DNA from: Palaemon carinicauda
Taxonomy: Eukaryota; Arthropoda; Malacostraca; Decapoda; Palaemonidae
NCBI RefSeq assembly: GCF_036898095.1
Contig: NC_090744.1
Location: 96,770,253 to 96,834,252, forward strand
DNA: 64,000 bases
Direction: 5' to 3'
Part shown: positions 57,736 through 64,000 of the stretch, one piece after another
Position numbering within the stretch: the stretch's first letter is position 1
How the letters are laid out: each line of letters opens with the position of its first letter
Position numbers and translations under genes: made by a program
The notes under the pieces: model-generated
Told to the model about the DNA's origin: nothing
Database searches by the model: none
Seen by the model: only the letters and a program-made list of their open reading frames with translations

Positions 57736-60113
57736 ACAAGCAAGACCTTCGTGGTGCAGTAGTTTTCTGGTTTGCAGCCTAGTTAACTTTGGCACTACAT
57801 AAAGTCTTCCTTCACAGCAGAGAAGGAAGGGTAGTGGTCGTTGGAATTTCTAAAACAGTTAGGATAACTAAACCACTTCTTTACTAGCCGTATAGACACA
57901 TTGTGTAGGTTGATAATGATTGTTAAAGAATGCATCACTAGTTTTGGTAACAGTTGTCAGAGAGTCAGCAGAAAAGAAGAAGAATGCAGGAGGTATCAAT
58001 GAGTGGCAGCAGAAAAGAATGGCAGTGGGAAAAAAATGAATCATCGGAATATAACATGTTTATATATTTATAATAGCATTCATAATTGGTTTATTAATAA
58101 AAGGTTCAGCTTGTGAAATTTCGCTTTATTTCATGAAATCAGTTTCGCTTTTTCTTCATATGCAGTTCGCTTCCCCCGGAAAAGATTTCTTCTTAACTTC
58201 TCTCCACGTTCATCCGCGAAGTAGTATCTGAAATGGGAAAAAGATTCATTAATATCAATAACTTATTGCAATGAGAATACTGGCTTCACCTGTAAAAACC
58301 ATTATGGTAACATTATATCCCGGTTGTGTTCGCACGTCGGTGTCAGAAACTGCAACTTCGGAATTTCCGTTAAACCACATAAAACAGCACCCATTACCTA
58401 TAGTATAGTTAACGGATCCAAAATGTCTAGTTCCTTCAACGGATTTAAAATGTATATTTTAATTATTAGAGTTATTGGATGTTATTAAACGAAGAGGTCA
58501 AACTGGAGTTCCGAAGACGTAGTTTCTTACGACTCCGACGTTCGAACACAATAGGGAAATATTGTTTTCATAGCGGCTTTCACATGTTTAGCCACTATAC
58601 CAATAAAGTAGATGAAAGAACCATAGAAATTGGCAGAAATACAATCTTTCACCATCCCACTATTCTTGAACATGAGTCTTACAAGAAAGCTTATATATCT
58701 ATAGAATATAATATAAAAACTTCTAAATATTTGACAAAATACCCTTTTGTTGCAAGCTTATATCTAAATACTTATCTGGCATTAGAAAAACCTTCTATTG
58801 CAAGCTTCTCTCAAAATTGACTGGCATTTGTATACATTTTTGCTACGAGCTTATCTCTTAAATATGTCTAAGACAATTCAGTTGCAAGTTTCTCTAAATG
58901 AGGTGTCTGGCTTCAAATCTAACTTGCTCTATACACCTTTCCTCTGCCATATGGTTTACATATTTTCTTATTCCAATTATAGCCAATGATATAGGACTTT
59001 TAGATACCATCTGTATAAATCTGTATAACTTTTCAAAAGGGATCAAACAATCTACAAATCAGATCTATTTAATAACCTGTGACTGGGATTGCTACACGTT
59101 CCACCACAAATAACATACTTCTATTGGTTATGTGATAAATTCCCTACAATCATACAGACACAAAGAATAGCTATAAACCAAAAAGGCCATATGCTACCCA
59201 CCCGCCTTCATTATAAGCCGAAAATCTAAAGATTACCTATGCATCTTATGAAGCATTCATGCCCCTCTAATAGGCCAAGACAGACTCCTAAACTTTGAAT
59301 AAATTAATGCCATTAACCTATTAAGTTTTGTTATTGAATGTGGCAACATCACCAGCGAACCAGGAGACCTATAAATGTTACAGACCACGTAGTTAAAATA
59401 CCTAACAAAACCTACACGAACACTAAGCCACTTTCCGCTTTCACCCATAACTAGCTAAATACCTGTAATGACCAGCAATATCACTAAAGCTATGGACCAC
59501 GTGTTAGTCGAGACTAGTTTGCTACTTTGCTTCATTTATACAGTTACCCATGCTTTAGGCCACACTTTAGCGATCCCTATAGCTACATACTTGGCAGCAA
59601 ATATAATCACATGCTGTATAAACTGTGTGGAAGGGATTACACGTGTTGACTAGTTCATCGAAATTTGAACCAGTTTCTCCCGTGGTCTTTAATAAAATGT
59701 TGGGAGCCACAATCTAACCTTTGCTTGCAACTTTTAGAATTGCGTGCCAAAATCTGACGACAGTTAAATTAATTCTAGCCGACATTTCACCGAATCTGAG
59801 CTTAACCTAACTGGAATTAAACAAAACTTGCAAATTTGCCTAGTTATGTTTCAAACTGGCTCCTCTTACACTAAATGACCATATATAAAACTAGCAAGGG
59901 CTACTTACATGTGAAATATTTGTATGACAGGTAACTCATGAGGATAATTTGAAATCTTGAGGGTAGAAGCGTTCTAAACATTTAAATGATTCAGTTCATT
60001 TTACAGTTGACTGGAAGTGCCGACTTTTGACCTGGAAATAAATCAGAATTCTGTATAACTAGAATGAATATTATTTATATATTTAGTCTACAAGAACATT
60101 CTCTCCATTCACT

Positions 60114-60651
60114 CAAAAATTATGCAGTCCTGCAGCTCTCCTCTCCTTGTACAGTAATTAGAAGGTTCTTTAAATGAGGGTTAAGGAAGAGATGTCAAGA
60201 TATGTTGAGCAAGGGGGGAGGAGTTATAAAAAAACTAGCTTGGTTTCCTCACTTGGAACAGACATAGTTAACCTTACAGAAGTTCGTGATGCCAGCGTAC
60301 ATAAACAAATTCGTGATGCCAGCGTACATTTGATATATATTCAAAACAGCATATGGAGTAATTACTAAAAAGTGTACATAAAATATACAACTTGCAAATA
60401 GCGACACGAGTAATTACTAACTTTTTGATTTAGTATATATTTTGAATATACGGTATATTCAATTTACGCTGGCATCACGAACTTCTGTTAGGTTGACTGT
60501 TGAAGTCTGTTCCAAGTCGTTTACTAAGGAAACCAGACTAGTTTTTATATAACCCCTCGCCTCTTCAATATATCTTTTAATTTTCTGCTTTCCCTCAATT
60601 TAAAGAAACTAATTACTGTGCAAGAAGAGCTGCAGGACAGCATAATTTTGG
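60114..60651. mobile_element. 538-bp foldback element, present only in copy 2
   Basis: Termini CAAAAATTATGCAGTCCTGC (60114) and GCAGGACAGCATAATTTTGG (ends 60651) are inverted. The arms remain similar for about 190 bp, including CTGGTTTCCT, CTTGGAACAGAC and AGAAGTTCGTGATGCCAGCG. The left arm also holds a local direct repeat of TTCGTGATGCCAGCGTACAT (60283, 60310). The matching site in copy 1 (about 52540-52580) lacks it. No coding frame. Confidence 0.85.
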
Positions 60652-61489
60652 ATTAATGAAGAGCGTGCGCTTGTAAACAAATGCCTTCTTAAATTACTTT
60701 AAAGAATAAATTTATATTTCTGTTCACTTTACTATTCCATCTTAATGTCAAAACTCTAGTTGCATTTACAGTTACACATTTTATAACGAAAAACTACAAA
60801 TATTTACAAGACTATGGTACCGTCTATGCACGTATCAGCAGGCTTGAGATTTCTGCTAAATACAAATATAGCATAGGCTCTCATTCAAGTTCAGATGAGC
60901 CCGTCACAACATTGAATATCACCATTTTACTTAAACATTAAAAAATATAAAACTCGTTACTAACGGGTTCTACAATCAAAATATACCCACCTGGCAAACA
61001 ATGCTTTGAGCTCTTGACAATTGAATTGCAAATTATCATGCAGTACAAAGAATACAATCTTTAATTAAAGTTACCTCAAACCCACTTTATTCGAGTCAAA
61101 TTTAAATAAACATACTACAGCCTTTCTTAAATAATTCATTAATCCCTTAAATAGTCCCACTTGTAAAAATTTACTTTAAAATTACGAATATCTAACCACC
61201 AAAATCCTATATGGGAACCAGATAATGAAAATTGCCAAGACAAATTTTTTTCTATCTTTGAAGATTAAAATTTGGCCTCATGATAATACAAAAGACTCAA
61301 CGTAATACTATTACTAAGATGATATACATTTAACTTAGAGCTATAGAAAATGAAGGGATGTGAAAATTAGTGTATATGCAAAAGAGTAAACTAGAGGAAC
61401 ACTTAGTACAGAACATGCCTTAGCTACACCTAGCAGTCTTATTCTATTAAAACTACCGAGACTTTTACTTAAGTATTTTCTTCAAAATC

Positions 61490-61890
61490 TAATGGATTTG
61501 CCCTTGTGACATACCAACATGTCAAAGTTTCATTGAAAATGATTCGGTAGTTATGCGTGATTTTCTCAAACACAGGCAGTCTTATTTTGCTTTTAACTCC
61601 CCGCATACTTGTACTTCCCTCTATTTTTAAAATCTATTCATTCTTGGACATGTCCAAAGCGTTGAAATAATTGGTTTTTAAGTGAGTTCCCAAACAAAAA
61701 ATTACTATTGCGATTATTTTCGGAAGTAGCCTACTACTACGTAGTTTTACTTTGATGTACTTTGTCTAAAACTTTACATTCACCCTTAGGTCATACCTAA
61801 GAGACTGCCAAGTTCGGAAAAAAAAACGGTACAGTGGTTTGTGTAAAGTTCCTAACAATCAAGCACAAACTAAACAGAGGGGTGAAGACA
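61490..61890. repeat. CAGTAGTT-type tail units (copy 2)
   Basis: Counterpart of 53320-53760: CAAAGTTTCATTGAAAATGA then TTCGGTAGTT, and AGTTCGGAAAAAAAAACGGT then ACAGTGGTTTG; diverged and one unit partly lost. Confidence 0.4.
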
Positions 61891-62551
61891 TACCATCCGC
61901 AAAATCTTGACAAATATTTAAAAGTCTCGAGAACAGAATATAAAATTCATAAAACTCGCAATTTAGATTAAACGACTCAAAACCAATTTAGTACAGCCGG
62001 TGTTTCACGAGGGTGCAAAAATAGATCTAGTTAGAATTACCGCCAATACTTTTCGTAGTAAAAAGAGCCTCATTAAAAAAAGACTACTGTAACTATCCTC
62101 TGTTTAAGGAGTTAAATATGTCACAAATACCTTTGAGAAACTCAACTGTTCTCACGAGGGAAATTTGAATAAAACCAGTCAAGGTAAAACTTTCACAGTT
62201 ATTTGTGTGAAACCCACAGAAAGTTGAAGTCAGTAGCCACTTTTAGAAGTGTACAAACCTTCAATAAAGTCGCTTACACCTCAACTCAACAGGCCGCTAT
62301 TTTCCACAAGATGTAGAACTCTAACAAGCACTTCACGAAATGTCCAGGAAGAACATCGGCATATACTGTATCCTTGCCACAATTTTGGAGAGCTGAGATA
62401 AATTGTAATAATCCATCCGTAACACGCCCAGCTGTGGTACTGCTCCACATACAGGAAAAAGTTTCCAACATTGTCTTCGGAAAATTCAAGGACTCAAAAG
62501 TGGAGAAGTGATGCATGGGACAACATGAATTCAGGAAAAATGCTTTCCATG

Positions 62552-62875
62552 TGGCGCCATCTACAAGTTAAACTTTTCCCTTGTTTAACTTTCTTTGTGC
62601 CGCCATCTGCAAGTTAAACTTTTCCCCTTACAACTTTCCTTTTTGGCACCATCTACAAGTTAAACTTTTCCCTTGTTTAACTTTCTTTGTGCCGCCATCT
62701 GCAAGTTAAACTTTTCCCCTTACAACTTTCCTTTTTGGCACCATCTACAAGTTAAACTTTTCCATTTTTTAACTTTCCTTGTGGTGCCATCTACAGGTTA
62801 AACTTTTCCCTTTTTAACTTTCCTTTTTGACGCCATCTACAAGTTGAACGTTACCCTTATTAAATTTTCCACATT
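62552..62875. repeat. ~45-48 bp minisatellite, seven units (copy 2)
   Basis: Same unit as at 54457-54855. Two adjacent blocks of about 92 bp (62586-62677 and 62678-62769) are identical or nearly so, a recent higher-order duplication absent from copy 1. Confidence 0.92.
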
Positions 62876-63732
62876 AACGAGAACAAACCAAATTACCCCA
62901 GTCCCAAGATGTTAGCATTGATAATAATAACATTTACAAAATTCACTGAGAATGTTTAAATTTCCAATGGTTTCTATTTTTTACCAGGCTTGTATAGACA
63001 ACGTCGATCGATGGTACATATGGGTAACAACGAGACATGGCTAAAATTTCTTGAACATTTTCACAGCAACAATAAGAATAATTTAATACTTCAATCATAG
63101 AGTAAAATAAACTTGATTTATCATATGGTATGAAATTGAAAGAGCAAACGAATCAATTTCCATATTTATTTAATCGATGTAAACCAATTTAAACAAACCT
63201 TACATTCATAAGGAAATATGTCTCTTAAAACGAAAGAGAATTTAAGCCAAGCTAAAGAGAATGAAATTTATTTGACATATTTTAAAAGATTGCTTGAAGG
63301 TGGAGTGTTAGAAATACCAGATGCAAGGACCGTGAAGAAATATGTGACAAAATATAAACTGCATCGCTTTCACTGCAATCTCTATTTATCAAATTCGCGC
63401 AACTTCAACGCAAATAAACAAAATTGACAAATTACCTCCATCCAGGTTGAATTGGTATACAATATTTAAAAACAAATCAGTCTGAAGTCAATGTTTCATG
63501 CTCAGTTTATTTTTTGATATCTGGGTTTGAAACGATCTATAAGTTATCTATTTTTTTTTTTTCAGAAAGCAGAATCCTAAAATCTTGAAATGTCATATTA
63601 TCACAAGCCATTTCACACGTTTTTGTATTTGCACATGACACTGGCAATATTCCTACGCGAATTGCAGATATTTCAGAAAACATGATAAACCACTTTGAAT
63701 TTCGAATAAACTTCGACGCTAAACGACGCCGC

Positions 63733-63996
63733 CTCACGGGGGCCAAATGTGATGAGGAAACCTTTTCCAGGAATCAACTGTGGAAGTGACAGATCATTTA
63801 TTCACCGCAAATTCTGCGGGTGTCAGTGAAGTTTTACGGGTAATGATTGGGTTCATTTGCGAGAGAATCTGGACGCATGATATCCCAATGGAATTCAGAT
63901 GAGGTTAATTTTCTTCTAATGAGATTAAAGCTGAACTAATGAGGCAATGCGAAGTCATGGCCAAAGGCCAGCAGCCAAATCAGATCATTCCGAAAA
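63733..63996. repeat. 258-bp block nearly identical to copy 1
   Basis: See 55741-55998. Similarity ends or the window stops at 63997: the last bases (AACGTG against AATGAC) already differ. Confidence 0.85.
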
Positions 63997-64000
63997 CGTG

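Larger units (their letters stand above)
57930..63997. repeat. Tandem segmental duplication, copy 2
   Basis: Partner of 49.89-56.0 kb, offset growing from about 8.03 kb at the left, down to about 7.3 kb after the shortened minisatellite, and up to about 7.99 kb at the right after the extra foldback element. Short open frames (58479-58820, 63218-63427) are not preserved in copy 1. Confidence 0.88.

Noticed and set aside
57442..57795. 117-residue minus-strand frame
   Set aside because: It runs antisense through the tRNA-derived SINE and its C-run, which explains its openness.
58479..58820. 113-residue plus-strand frame
   Set aside because: Not preserved in the duplicated copy near 51.05-51.5 kb and without a known domain.
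63218..63427. 69-residue plus-strand frame SLKTKENLSQAKENEIYLTY...
   Set aside because: The corresponding part of copy 1 (55240-55420) carries shifts and lacks the frame, and the region is AT-rich; not supported as a gene.

Overview
The window is eukaryotic nuclear DNA, most likely from a decapod crustacean and perhaps a caridean shrimp. The grounds are long AT, GA and CT microsatellites, several DIRS-type retrotransposons (a class known to be common in decapods), and dispersed repeat families I associate with decapod genomes. The taxon is an inference; no rRNA or mitochondrial marker fixes it.

Only one host gene is recognisable: the last two coding exons of a beta-class carbonic anhydrase on the + strand (6974-7135 and 27678-27965). 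They join in phase 0 across a 20,542-bp intron. About 94% of that intron is three DIRS-like elements lying head to tail in the same sense as the gene: element C (7481-15178), a very degraded element D (about 15766-19740) and element B (19798-27441). A fourth copy, element A (about 889-6372), lies in the preceding intron, also in sense. Upstream exons, with the zinc ligands, are outside the window.

Elements A, B and C have the DIRS layout: an ORF1/gag-like region, reverse transcriptase, RNase H, a methyltransferase-like segment, tyrosine recombinase, an internal complementary region (ICR) and inverted terminal repeats. The ICRs are directly readable as the reverse complement of the left end joined to that of the right end, which places the termini within a few bases. 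All copies carry frameshifts and stops. A has lost catalytic residues of both the RT and the recombinase, carries a 23-bp GC-rich minisatellite, and has a complete 118-119 bp 5S rRNA-like sequence inside its RT. C carries a 191-bp hAT-type MITE in its gag and a 5'-truncated LINE between gag and RT, both with target-site duplications. A LINE 5' end (minus strand, 1-880) abuts the minisatellite of A.

After the carbonic anhydrase stop codon, 28-49 kb is AT-rich with no recognisable gene. It holds microsatellites, a palindromic MITE, a LINE RT remnant and minisatellites. From about 49.9 kb to the window end lies a tandem segmental duplication (copy 1 about 49.89-56.0 kb, copy 2 about 57.93-64.0 kb). 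The two copies differ in minisatellite length, in a foldback element present only in copy 2, and in one 258-bp block that is essentially identical although its surroundings are only about 90% identical. Between the copies lie a 46-bp minisatellite, a LINE-tailed dispersed repeat and a tRNA-derived SINE.
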